Positions 33,295-44,100 of a DNA stretch of 46,151 bases are shown here, piece by piece. A program made the position numbers and the translations under genes. The DNA is from a virus, in IMG/VR virus record IMGVR_UViG_3300030085_004566, positions 1 to 46,151 of that record. One strand, given 5' to 3'. The notes under the pieces were generated by a model. That model was given only the letters and a program-made list of their open reading frames with translations. It made no database searches and was not told the DNA's origin. How positions within the stretch are numbered: the stretch's first letter is position 1; each line of letters begins with the position of its first letter.

Positions 33295-33304
33295 TATATT
33301 TATT
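33295..33304 (+). promoter_or_regulatory. Late-promoter-like element before nuclease gene
   Basis: TATATTTATT ends 7 bases before ATG 33312, with AAAGG between. As with 32086, a start just downstream would leave almost no leader. Confidence 0.4.
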
Positions 33305-33311
33305 AAAGGTT

Positions 33312-33656
33312 ATGAAAACACGCTCAGCAAAGGCCAAAGGTCGTAGATTACAAAACAAAATTAGAGATTTACTTCTCGAAGAATTCAAAGAATTAGAACC
33401 AGATGATATCCGTACAGCTATTATGGGTGAAACTGGTGAAGATATTAAGTTATCACCAGCAGCAAGAAAGAAAATACCATATTCATTCGAGTGTAAAAAT
33501 CAAGAAAAAATAAACATATGGGAATCATTAAAACAAGCCGAAGAAAATAGTGGTGATTACCCACCTATCTTGATATTTAAAAGAAACAGAAGTAAAACTT
33601 ATGTTACTTTAGATTTAGAGGAATTTTTAAAATTAATAAATGATAGATCAAAATAA
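33312..33656 (+). CDS. PD-(D/E)xK nuclease-like protein
   Basis: 114 residues. KAKGRRLQNKIRDLLLEEF is a basic N-terminal helix; GEDIKLSP supplies Asp44 and FECKNQEK supplies Glu60-x-Lys62, i.e. the D...ExK metal site of the PD-(D/E)xK superfamily; a final strand YPPILIFKRNRSKTYVTL completes the small fold. The size is close to archaeal Hjc/Hjr-type Holliday junction resolvases. It sits just before the primase and shortly before the Mre11-Rad50 gene, so a recombination or DNA-end-processing role is likely. It overlaps the primase start by 17 bases. Confidence 0.72.
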   Translation: MKTRSAKAKGRRLQNKIRDLLLEEFKELEPDDIRTAIMGETGEDIKLSPAARKKIPYSFECKNQEKINIWESLKQAEENSGDYPPILIFKRNRSKTYVTLDLEEFLKLINDRSK

Positions 33657-34590
33657 ATTAGTATATCTGATTAATAGGGTATTGAGTTCTAAAGGTCAGA
33701 AACTTAAAAAACAAAATGAATATATGTGGTGGAGTCCATTTATTTCACACCATAAACCAAAACTGCAAATAAATATACAAACTCAGAAATGGCATTGTTG
33801 GGTTAGTAGTCAAGGTGGTCATAAGTTATATCAATTATTTAAAAAGGTAAATGCCACACAAGAACAACACAGAGAATTAAAAGAGATAGTAGGTGAGTCC
33901 AAATCACTATCATCAAAGTATGATAAAGTCAAGGAAAAAATGTGTGTGTTACCAAAAGAATTTTTATCATTACATCAACCACACAATTCAACCGTATATA
34001 AACACGCAAAACTTTATCTAAATAAAAGAGGAATAACAAGAGAAGATATATTAAAGTACGATATTGGTTATTGTGAAGAAGGTTTATATTCAAATAGAAT
34101 TATTATTCCGTCTTATGATGAAGATGGACAATTAAACTTTTTTGTAGGACGAGATATATTTGATAGTAAGATGAAATATAGAAATTCACCTACACAAAAA
34201 GACATTATAGGATTTGATTTATTCATCAATTGGGATGAACCTATTGTGTTATGTGAGGGGCCATTTGATGCAATTGCTATCAAAAGAAACGCCATTCCGT
34301 TGTTTGGTAAGACTATTCTACCAAAATTAAAACGGAAGATTATAGAGAAAAAAGTAAAAACTATATATATATCATTAGACACAGATGCGATAGGTGATGC
34401 TATGAAAATGGTAGAAGATTTTATGAATCACAATATCGATGTCTATTTTGTTAAACTAACAGAAAAGGACCCATCAGATTTGGGATTTAAAAAAGTTACT
34501 GAACTTATCAAAGAAACAGATAAGATGAAATTTTCAGATTTGATGAGGATGAGGTTAAATGGTAAAACGAAACGATATATGGAAATTTAA
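33640..34590 (+). CDS. TOPRIM DNA primase (DnaG/gp61-type)
   Basis: 316 residues, start overlapping the nuclease gene, SD GAGG at the right spacing. LYLNKRGITREDILKYDIGY is typical of DnaG-type primases just before the TOPRIM domain, and the TOPRIM domain shows CEGPFDAIAI (conserved Glu) and ISLDTDAIGD (DxD-type metal site). The N-terminal region with KWHCWVSSQGGHKLYQLFKK corresponds to the CHC2 zinc-finger region but keeps only one of the zinc cysteines. It makes RNA primers at the fork, or may be a short phage primase of gp61 type. Overlapped at its end by the next gene. Confidence 0.82.
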   Translation: MIDQNKLVYLINRVLSSKGQKLKKQNEYMWWSPFISHHKPKLQINIQTQKWHCWVSSQGGHKLYQLFKKVNATQEQHRELKEIVGESKSLSSKYDKVKEKMCVLPKEFLSLHQPHNSTVYKHAKLYLNKRGITREDILKYDIGYCEEGLYSNRIIIPSYDEDGQLNFFVGRDIFDSKMKYRNSPTQKDIIGFDLFINWDEPIVLCEGPFDAIAIKRNAIPLFGKTILPKLKRKIIEKKVKTIYISLDTDAIGDAMKMVEDFMNHNIDVYFVKLTEKDPSDLGFKKVTELIKETDKMKFSDLMRMRLNGKTKRYMEI

Positions 34591-34780
34591 TGACGAAGAA
34601 TGGAAGATTCATATTAAAGATGAATCATTAAAGATAAAAGTGCAAGAAAAATTTAATATTGGGAAATCAGGTACTATTTATTATGAGAATGGTAATTTCA
34701 AAGAAGAAACTTCTTGGGATTTGATTGTTCCTAATGATCTTATAAACAAAGTTAAAAAGTACATAAAGGATAATAGTTGA
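34559..34780 (+). CDS. Small protein between primase and Mre11-Rad50 gene
   Basis: 73 residues, overlapping the primase by 32 bases and the next gene by 4 (TTGA). Composition is charged and Trp/Asn-rich (MVKRNDIWKFNDEEWKIHI, SWDLIVPNDLINKVKKYIK); compact soluble fold, no membrane segment. No family recognised. Position suggests a replication accessory. Confidence 0.55.
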   Translation: MVKRNDIWKFNDEEWKIHIKDESLKIKVQEKFNIGKSGTIYYENGNFKEETSWDLIVPNDLINKVKKYIKDNS

Positions 34781-37700
34781 CAAATGTTGTAAAAGTTCCT
34801 TTTCAAAAACTTAAACACATTCACCACATATCGGATATCCAAATCCGAAACCTTAAACGACATACAGAATACGAAGAAGTATTCAATCGTTTATACGAAA
34901 AGGTCAAAGAAAACAAAGACAATGCTGTTGCTTATATCGGTGGTGATATAGCACATTCAAAAACAGAGATGTCACCTGAATTGGTAGACCAACTCTCAAG
35001 GTTATTTAAGAATCTATCTGATATAGTTCCCACAATCATTATTGCTGGAAATCACGATTGTAATCTAAACAATCGTTCTCGTATGGATGTTCTCACTCCA
35101 ATCGTAGAAAACTTAAATCATCCAAACCTACATTACCTAAAGGATAGTGGTGTATACACTTGTGCTGATGTAAAGTTTGTAGTATGGGATTGTTGGACAG
35201 AAGAAAAAGATTTTATAACTTCCGACCAAGTTAAGGGTGATACTAAGATTGTATTATTTCATGGAACGGTAGATAAATGTGAAACCGATTTAGGATTTAA
35301 CTTACCATCAGATGTAAAGATTACAAAGTTTGATGGATACGACATGGGATTACTCGGTGATATTCATAAAAGACAACATCTAAATAAAGAGGAAACAATA
35401 TCCTATTGTGGTTCATTAGTTCAACAGAATCACGGAGAAGGATTAGACCACGGCTATTTACTATGGGATGTTCCTAAGAGAAAATCCACATATATTCAAA
35501 TTCCAAATGATTATGGTTATTACACAATAGACATTAAGAATGGTAAATTTCCTGATGTGGATGATATGCCTAAGAAAGCCAGGTTAAGAGTAAGGGTATC
35601 TGATACCGACTCGGTACAATTAAAGAAGGCCTTGAGTGTAATACAGACGAAATATGGTATAAAGGAGATAGCTGTTAATCGTACAGACAGATTGACAGAA
35701 AGGGTTCGTGATGGTCAAATTGTTGATGTTGGAGATGTTCAGAATCCTGAATATCAATATGAATTAATAGAGGATTATATTGGTAGAAATCATATCGTAG
35801 ATGAAAAAACACTCTTAAAAATAAAAGAGATAAACGATGATTTGAATGGTAATTTACCAGCAGAAGAAATATCTCGTAATGTATTTTGGAAGATAAAAAA
35901 ATTCGAGTGGTCTAATATGTTCAGTTATGGAGAAGATAATGTTATTGATTTCACAAAACTAAATGGTATTATTGGAATGTTCGCACCAAACGCAAGTGGT
36001 AAGTCAGCATTGTTAGATTCTCTTTCATTCTGTTTATTTGATACATCAGCAAGAGCATTTAAAGCAGACAGAGTTATTAACAACAAGAGAGGTAGTTTTA
36101 GTTGTAAAGTAAATTTTGAAATAAACGACACAGAATATTTTATTGAGAGAAAAGGTAAAAGATTAAAAAATGGTCATGTAAAAGTTAATGTAGATTTTTG
36201 GATGTTAGATGATGCTGGTGATATTGTTTCGTTAAATGGTGACCAAAGAAGAACAACAAATTACGCTATCAAAAGGGTTATTGGTTCATATGAAGATTTC
36301 GTCTTAACAGCATTATCTCTACAAAATAATTCTACGGTATTCATAGATAAGACACAAAAAGAAAGAAAAGACTTGTTAGCTCAATTTATGGGTATGGGAA
36401 TATTTGACAGACTCTACACTGCAGCAAATGAAAATATATCAGACATAACAGCACTATTGAGAGATTTTAATAAAACAGATTATGATGTTGATTTGGCTGA
36501 TATCGATAGGAGTGATTCTCAATATAAAGAAGTACAAATAGATTTGAGAAGTCAAAAGAAAAGTCTTACAGATAGGAAAAGAGAATTAACAAAACAGACA
36601 TTTCAATTAACAAAAAAATTAAGACCTGTTGATGAATCAGTTACTAATATTAAAAAGTTAGAGAATGATAGGTTAGAATCTGAAAATACTCTTGATTCGA
36701 TAGATACGAGATTAGGTTCACTTGAATCCAACAAGGAAAAAAATAAAACTAAACTTACTCAGTTAAAAACTAAAATACAAACTTATACCGAATCAAATAT
36801 AAATCAACTATACACCGACCTTTCTGCATTAGAAGTTCAGCGAAAAGAAAGTCAGATTGAAATTGATAAATTAAAAATAGAAGTTCGTGCTAAATTAGAT
36901 AAGATTGATAAGTTGGGTAATTTAGAATGGGATGAAGATTGTGATTTCTGTATGAGTAATCCATTCACATTAGATGCCATAGACACCAAAGAAAAACTAA
37001 ATGAAGATAAAGTGTTGGCAGGTCAATATGTTTCATCTTTAGATTCAATTATAAAGAAAATCGATGAACTTGGAAATGTAGAAGATGATAAAGCTGATTA
37101 CGATAAAGCGATAGAGTCATTAAAAAATATTGAGATTAATCAAAATAAGTTGGAATCTGAAGAAGTATTGTTGAGTGAAAGAAAGAAACATACTTTATCA
37201 CAAATAGCAGTTCAAGAAGATAAAATTGAAAAGTACCACGAGAGTAAAAATGATATTGTTTATAATAAGCAGATAGAAGAAGAAATAGAAAGTCTTAAAA
37301 ATTCTATTGATGATTTAGATTATCAAGTCGATACAATAGATAAAAAAATACAAACTATTCATGGTGAAATACAGATTAATGCTACCAAAAAGAAAACTAT
37401 TTTAGAAACTATGAAACGAGTTCAAGACTTAGAAACAGAACATGAGGCTTATAAATACTACCTTGATGCAATTAAACGAGATGGTATTCCATATGAACTT
37501 ATAGAAAAAGCTTTACCTACAATTGAGGGTGAGGTTAATGATATTCTTGCACAAATGGTTGAGTTTGGTATTGTGTTGGAAATGGATGGTAAGAATATCA
37601 ATACATATTTAGCTTATGATGACGATAATGTTTGGCCTTTAGAATTGTCAAGTGGTATGGAACGATTTATATCAAGTCTTGCAATGAGAGTTGGTTTAAT

Positions 37701-37923
37701 AAATGTTTGTAATTTACCACGAGCTAACTTCTTAGCCATAGATGAGGGATTTGGTAATATGGATTCAGATAATTTGAATTCTGTTTATATGTTATTTCAA
37801 TATCTTAAATCTCAATTCCAATTTGCATTTGTTGTTTCTCATATAGAACAGATGAGAGATACCGTAGATTCACTTCTTGAGATTTCAAAAAGTAATGGAT
37901 TTAGTAAAGTAGATTTTAGTTAG
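34777..37923 (+). CDS. Mre11-Rad50 (gp47-gp46) fusion, DNA repair/recombination nuclease-ATPase
   Basis: TTG start at 34777 overlaps the previous stop (TTGA), SD AAGGA; 1048 residues in one chain. N-terminal ~340 residues are an Mre11/SbcD phosphoesterase: SDIQI (motif I, with Gln in place of the usual His), GGDIAHSK, AGNHDCN, LFHGTVD, GLLGDIHKRQ. Then a Rad50/SbcC ATPase: Walker A in APNASGKSALLD (~400), coiled-coil arms with a CxxC zinc hook (CDFC, ~720), signature LSSGM (~957) and Walker B FLAIDEGFG (~985). T4 has these as two genes, 47 and 46, which degrade host DNA and resect ends for recombination. Here they are one polypeptide. It overlaps the convergent RHH gene by 8 bases. Confidence 0.92.
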   Translation: MTNVVKVPFQKLKHIHHISDIQIRNLKRHTEYEEVFNRLYEKVKENKDNAVAYIGGDIAHSKTEMSPELVDQLSRLFKNLSDIVPTIIIAGNHDCNLNNRSRMDVLTPIVENLNHPNLHYLKDSGVYTCADVKFVVWDCWTEEKDFITSDQVKGDTKIVLFHGTVDKCETDLGFNLPSDVKITKFDGYDMGLLGDIHKRQHLNKEETISYCGSLVQQNHGEGLDHGYLLWDVPKRKSTYIQIPNDYGYYTIDIKNGKFPDVDDMPKKARLRVRVSDTDSVQLKKALSVIQTKYGIKEIAVNRTDRLTERVRDGQIVDVGDVQNPEYQYELIEDYIGRNHIVDEKTLLKIKEINDDLNGNLPAEEISRNVFWKIKKFEWSNMFSYGEDNVIDFTKLNGIIGMFAPNASGKSALLDSLSFCLFDTSARAFKADRVINNKRGSFSCKVNFEINDTEYFIERKGKRLKNGHVKVNVDFWMLDDAGDIVSLNGDQRRTTNYAIKRVIGSYEDFVLTALSLQNNSTVFIDKTQKERKDLLAQFMGMGIFDRLYTAANENISDITALLRDFNKTDYDVDLADIDRSDSQYKEVQIDLRSQKKSLTDRKRELTKQTFQLTKKLRPVDESVTNIKKLENDRLESENTLDSIDTRLGSLESNKEKNKTKLTQLKTKIQTYTESNINQLYTDLSALEVQRKESQIEIDKLKIEVRAKLDKIDKLGNLEWDEDCDFCMSNPFTLDAIDTKEKLNEDKVLAGQYVSSLDSIIKKIDELGNVEDDKADYDKAIESLKNIEINQNKLESEEVLLSERKKHTLSQIAVQEDKIEKYHESKNDIVYNKQIEEEIESLKNSIDDLDYQVDTIDKKIQTIHGEIQINATKKKTILETMKRVQDLETEHEAYKYYLDAIKRDGIPYELIEKALPTIEGEVNDILAQMVEFGIVLEMDGKNINTYLAYDDDNVWPLELSSGMERFISSLAMRVGLINVCNLPRANFLAIDEGFGNMDSDNLNSVYMLFQYLKSQFQFAFVVSHIEQMRDTVDSLLEISKSNGFSKVDFS

Positions 37924-38092
37924 AAGAATGTAATACATTTCTTGGAATAGGACGACCTTCTCGTTCTCGTTTTAAATTTAAAATATATTGATTAATAAGG
38001 GCGGACATAGTAGTATGTTCGTCCTTTGTGTGCAATCTAAACCAATTGATTAAATCTTTGTCTATTGTAAAAGATACTTTTTCTTTTTTCAT
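37916..38092 (-). CDS. Ribbon-helix-helix regulator (Arc/CopG type)
   Basis: Start at 38092 (MKKEKVSFTIDKDLINWFRL) chosen because GGAG lies 9 bases upstream; the in-frame ATG at 38107 has no SD. 58 residues: a short beta strand KVSFTID followed by two helices (LINWFRLHTKDEHTTMSALI, YILNLKRERE), the RHH fold that binds DNA as dimers. It is on the minus strand, converges with the Mre11-Rad50 gene, and its upstream region (38093-38187) faces the giant fibre gene, so it could regulate the divergent pair. Confidence 0.75.
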   Translation of the reverse strand: MKKEKVSFTIDKDLINWFRLHTKDEHTTMSALINQYILNLKREREGRPIPRNVLHSSN

Positions 38093-38146
38093 ACCGATAT
38101 TCTCCATACTTTATACCGATAATAAGTATTAAGAATTTACTAATAT

Positions 38147-38156
38147 GATATTTATT
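38147..38156 (+). promoter_or_regulatory. Late-promoter-like element before giant fibre gene
   Basis: GATATTTATT lies 31 bases upstream of the TTG start at 38188, in the divergent gap between the RHH regulator and the fibre gene. Confidence 0.45.
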
Positions 38157-38187
38157 TAAGAATAAATCTATTCGGAGAAAAAGAACA

Positions 38188-41100
38188 TTGGCCGTTTCAC
38201 AACGAAAATCAGAATACTTAGGATTAAAGGATATAGATGTACTTGTACGAGACACATCGTTTGAGTCAGAGTACTTCAATGTTGTAGATTGCCCATCAGT
38301 ATTAACACAAGGTAAAAGTAGTTTTCTAATATCAGGAGGCGAACGATTAAAACCAGGTGTTGATATTAAGATGGAACTGGTTAATAATCAGACACAAGAA
38401 ACTATATACTTAGAACCAATAAAAGGTCATTTAGAAGGAAGTGCTCGTAGGGTTGCAATTGAAGTTTATGAAAGTGTAACACCAGGAGCACATACATTAT
38501 ATATTCTCGGAGAATTAAATCCTGATTGGTATTTACAAAATATCGGTGAAGAAATTCCGAGTGAATGGAGAAATATATATAATGTAAGATGGACTAAAAG
38601 TATTTCTGTAAATGCGGCAGCTGTAAACACTCAACCCATATTTTTCTATAAACAACCATCAATAAAAGTATCAGAGGTATTTAAGGAATTTGTTCAAGTA
38701 CCAAGTAGTTCTGCAATACCAATTTACTTAACTGGTAGTGGTGTACCGAGAGAAGGTCTTTCCAACATAGTTCCAAGTGAAGTTTCATCCGAAGATGGTT
38801 TTGTTGAATCTTCTTATCCTGAATTAGATTTTCAAAATAAAGCAAAAGAAGCTATAGTTGAAGAAAATAAGGCACTAACTAAATTAAGAGGAACTGGTGG
38901 TGCTTTAGGTGCTAAAGGTAAGTTAGTACAAACTATGTCACCTGTACCTGATGATTATCTGATAACCGTTAATGGTTCACTTGTTGATAGTTTATATGTT
39001 GGAAATACATTTCAGATTAATAATCCTGAAGTAGATGATTCCAAGTTTAGATTAGAAACTTATCACTCAGTTCCAACGGTATATAGTTCCTCTATAATGA
39101 GGGTTTTGGATAATAAGACTTTTGTACCAAAAGATTTATTTTATGTAAATGATAATCGTACAACTCCACCTACTTTAGTTCCTGCACCATTTAAAGAAAC
39201 TTGGCCAATATCTTCAAGTTATTTCAATTTAGGAACACAGGCAACTTCATCTATAAACTTCTTTTCTTTTGCAGATATTACGGTGGGAGATTTAAAAACA
39301 TTTAGTGGTGATGTTCACAAATTTAAAATTTATGCAAAAAGTGAAGGTTCACTCGGAGATTTTGAATTAGTATATGATTCACCATTAGAAAGTACACAAA
39401 TTCTCTATGATAAAAATGAAGCAACATTACTCAATAATATAGGTTATTTTTTAGATGTAGCCAGAATAAACAAATATTGGGATATCTACGAAGGTAAAAA
39501 TGGAAATGGTGGGAGTGGAACATTAGCATACGATTCCAATTATAAGATTGATTCGATGAAAATTTCAGGATCTAACTATGGTGTTGATGAATCAATTCGA
39601 GTTGAACATACAGATTTAGTAGATTTTGTAAAAGGAACTTTATATAGTTTTAAGGCAAAAATTTATGGTATAAAATCTCCAAAACTAAAAAATGACGGAA
39701 CTGAAGAAGCACAGGCAAGTTTTCAAGTTTTTACATTTGGTAATGCATTTGATGGTGATACAAGCGAAGGTTCACATTGGGGATTTGAAAAGTTAAATAT
39801 GCCAGATATTCCTGACGGATTGACGGAATATGATTTTGGTACGGTAGAGGGAAATTTTATAGCAAGTCATACAGGCACTGGAAGAATACAATTCAAAATT
39901 GATTCAGGTATATGGTATGTTTCTGATATTTCTGTAAAAACTGCAACTGATACTGCATTTAATCCTGAATCTGCAAGGGTAACGGCACCATTACCACCAT
40001 TTAAAGACAGACCAGATAGAATGAGATTTTTAGTTGAATTCTATGATGTAAATAATAATATAGCAGATTCAGTAGTATTTAGTGAACCTGTAACATTTCA
40101 AGGTTCGAATATAAACATAGCTGGAACTGATAACATATTAAGTGGTTCTATGTTTATTGGAGATGCACTTGCAAGTGGTGTTGAAATGGCAGGTGTTAAT
40201 TCTGCATACATTAGGTCAATGGGATATCAAGGATTCCGAAGTGGTAGTGGATATGGAAATAATCCAGGAACTGGTGATTATTCAGGATTTATGTTCTTTA
40301 GTGGTTCTGTATTACCTGATAGTGGTGATGATTATAAAGGAGTTGGATTAGAATTAGTTGGACATAGTGGTAGTTATTTTAAATTTAGAACTAATCCGAG
40401 TGAACTCGATATAAGAACTGATTCATTTTTCATTGGACAAGAATCATTACAATTCATAAGTGGTTCTGATGGTAATATTGAAATTAGTTCTTCCTTATTT
40501 CATTTAGATCCTAAAAATGAATTACTTGTTATTGGAGCAGACGCAACAATAAACGCCGATTTAACTGTAAATAATATAAGAACACCAGCCACAATTGGTG
40601 GTTCACCATCTACATTTGCAAACGCATCCGCTTCTATAACTTCAGAAGGTAATGTGGTATTTAGGTCTGGTTCATTTGCAGGTTGGAAAATATTCGGTAA
40701 TAAGTTATCAGGTTCAAATGCAACATTAGACGCTGATGGGGCAGCATTGTATATGTCCACGAAAGGACCTAATACTGATAATAGTGCGGCATTTGATATT
40801 TTAAGAGATGAGTATTACATAGATTTTACACCTGCAGACCAGGGTAACGACAGAAATTATTATGTTAAGTTTGGTCCTAATTTTGCAGTAGATAGTACTG
40901 GTACTCTTATAGCAAGTGGAGCAGTCTTTGAAGGTAAGATAACATCATCTGCTGGATTGATTGGTGGGGCACAGATAGAAAGTACCTCTTTGGCATATCC
41001 ACCACATTGGAGAATATCTTCATCAGCAAATGTAGAAGATCCAGCATCGTTTATTTCATCAAGTCAATTTAAAGTTTCAGCTGGTGGATTAGTTACGGGT

Positions 41101-44100
41101 TCTGCTATCTTATTAGGAGATAAAGGTGGTGGAAATTATTTACAATTCATAGACGATACTTTGACGGTTGAAGGTGATATTACGGTTAATAGTATTAAGA
41201 CACCTGCTACAATTGCTGGAGTTGCATCAACTACTGCAAATGCATCATCAAGTATAGATTCACAAGGTTTTGCAAAATTTGTATCTGCTTCTATTGGTGG
41301 ATTTGAAGTTTCTTCAACTCAAATAAATTCTTCAAATGATAATTTAACACTAAAATCAAGTGGTGAGATAACTGGTTCACAAGTATTATTTACGGGTGGT
41401 AAAATTGCTGGTTTTGATTTTAATTCATCTTATATTTCTAAGGCTATAAGTGGTTCAGCTGCATATCAAGACTTTACGAGAGTTTATATGTCATCTGTTA
41501 ATGACAATGCTAAAAATATTACAGAAGGTTTTACCGTATATAGAAAAGATGAAGATATAAATGATGGAGATGTAAAGGTAGTCAGAGTTGGTGGATTAAG
41601 TGATACTACCAATTTACATGCAAATAATGATTATGGTTTACAGGTATTACAAAAAGATTCAAATAACAATTATTCCAATATTATGTATATTGGTTCGAAT
41701 AGTCAAGAAATATCAAGTTTTTATATTAATCCAATAGCCATCCATTCTTCTGATAAAAGTTTAGTTCTTAGTGGTTCTGGACAAATTACAGGTTCACAAG
41801 TATTATTTACGGGTGGTAAAATTGCGGCATGGGAGATAAGTGGTAATAACATAGCAAGTGTCGGAGATGGTGGAATTAGATTGAATGGTAATGGTGATAA
41901 TGCAGAAATATCTATAAATAGTCATACCTTTGGAAACGAAGGAATCCAAATGGGTTATAATAGTGGAAATCCAAGATTCTACGCTGGTGATGGTTCTCAA
42001 AACTTTATAAAATATGATACAAGTAATGGTGTATCAGTAAAAACAACTCGATTCGAATTAGATGCGACTAATATAGAAATAAGTTCCCTACATGCAAGTA
42101 TGTCATTAGGTGAAGGTAATATTTTATTAGATGGGGCAGCTGGTAAAATTCTTGTTGGTGCTAATAGTTCAAAACGAATTGATATATTTGGAAATAACTC
42201 AAAGGGATATATCGCAACTGGTAAAACAAGTGTAAGTGATACAACTGAGGGATTTTGGTTTGCAAATAATAATGCAAATCCTGAATTTCATATTGGTGAC
42301 GCAACCGATTTTATAAAATTACAACATGGTAACTTAGACATAGCCTCACAGAAACTTGAAGTTTCCGCATCAACAATACAATTATCTACTGCACATTCAA
42401 GTATGAGTTTAGGTCATACTATAGCAAATCCACGAGGTAAGATTATTGTAGAGGGAGTCGGAACACCAACATTTAGAATGGGACCAGATGCACATTTCAT
42501 TAGTTTAACTACTGGTAGTGGTATCTATATGGATGGAGATGGTAATTTCCGTTTCGGAGATGCGGATGGTGGTATATTATTTGAAAATGGAAGTTTTGCA
42601 ATTACTGGTTCTGATGTTGATCTTAATATTACTGATTTGAATATTAGTGCAACAGGATTTAAATTATCTTCACCACATGCTTCAATGTCTTTGGGAACAA
42701 GCCAAGAAATATATATGAAAGGTGGAAATAATAGTCCATATATTGCAATACAACCAGCCGTAGCTATTCCAGATAGAAATTATGGTGAAATGGGAATATT
42801 ATTTGGAGTACAAAGTGGTACAACACCATTATTTTCAGTAGTAGGAACTGGTGGTCATATAAAATTTGATGGAACTGGTATTGATATAGATACTCAAACT
42901 TTTGAACTTGATGCAAATGATGGTGATTTACAGATTTCATCTACACAAAAGTCTATGTCACTTAATGACCAAACAGTTGTGTTAGATGGAGCAAATGCTA
43001 AAATCGTTGTTGGTTCAGCAAATAAAGTTACCATACAAGGTGGAGCTACCGATAACTTTATGACTATGGGAAGTAAAACTTCCTTTACTCATTTTGACCA
43101 ATCTACAGCTGGTATTATTGTTGGTATGGATTCATCTGTACCAAAAATGGAACTTGTGGGAAGTGCCACAAATTACTTATCTTTTGATGGTAGTAACTTT
43201 GACATAAAACTTTCTGAAGGACTTGAATTGGATGCAACCAATATAGAGTTATCTTCAACTCAGGCGAGTATGAGTCTCGGTGAGGGTAAAATTAAGATGG
43301 TTGGGGCATCTACTTCATTTATCCAAATTGGAGCATCAGATTCCATAACACTAAAAGATGATGGTACTGATAGGTTTATGTCTATTGGAAAAACAAGTTT
43401 TTCACACTTTGACCAATCTACAGCAGGATTTATAGTTGGAACGGATAGTGGTACGACTAAATTTGAATTAGCAGGAAGTGCAACAAATTATCTTTCTTTT
43501 GATGGTTCAAATTTTGACATTAAATTATCACAAGGTTTAGAATTAGACGCCTCAAACATAGAATTATCTTCTACACAGGCAAGTATGAGTTTAGGTGAAG
43601 GTAAGATTAAATTAGTAGGTGCATCAACTTCCTTTATTCAGATAGGTGCTTCAAATCCAATAACACTAAAAGATGATGGAAGTGATTCTTTCTTGGTTAT
43701 GGGAAGTAAAACTTCCTTCAGTCATTATGATAAATCTACGGTTGGTCTTATACTTGGAATGGATTCTGCAGTTCCTAAGTTTGAGTTAGCAAAAGATAGT
43801 AAAGATTATATAAGATGGGATAGTACAGACGGACTTGATATAAAAACAAGAAATATGGAAGTAAGTGCTTCTAATATTCAAATATCATCTACAAATGCAA
43901 GTATGAGTATCGGTGATCCTGATTCTTCTGGTGGAGCAATAGTTCTACATGCAGACGGAACTGATAAAATGTTGAAGTTTGGTAGTAAGACAACATTTGA
44001 CCAAGATTCAACAGCAGGATTAATAATGGGAATGGATGGAACTAATCCTGAATTTGATTATACGGTTAGTTCTACTCAATATATTAGAATGACACCATCA

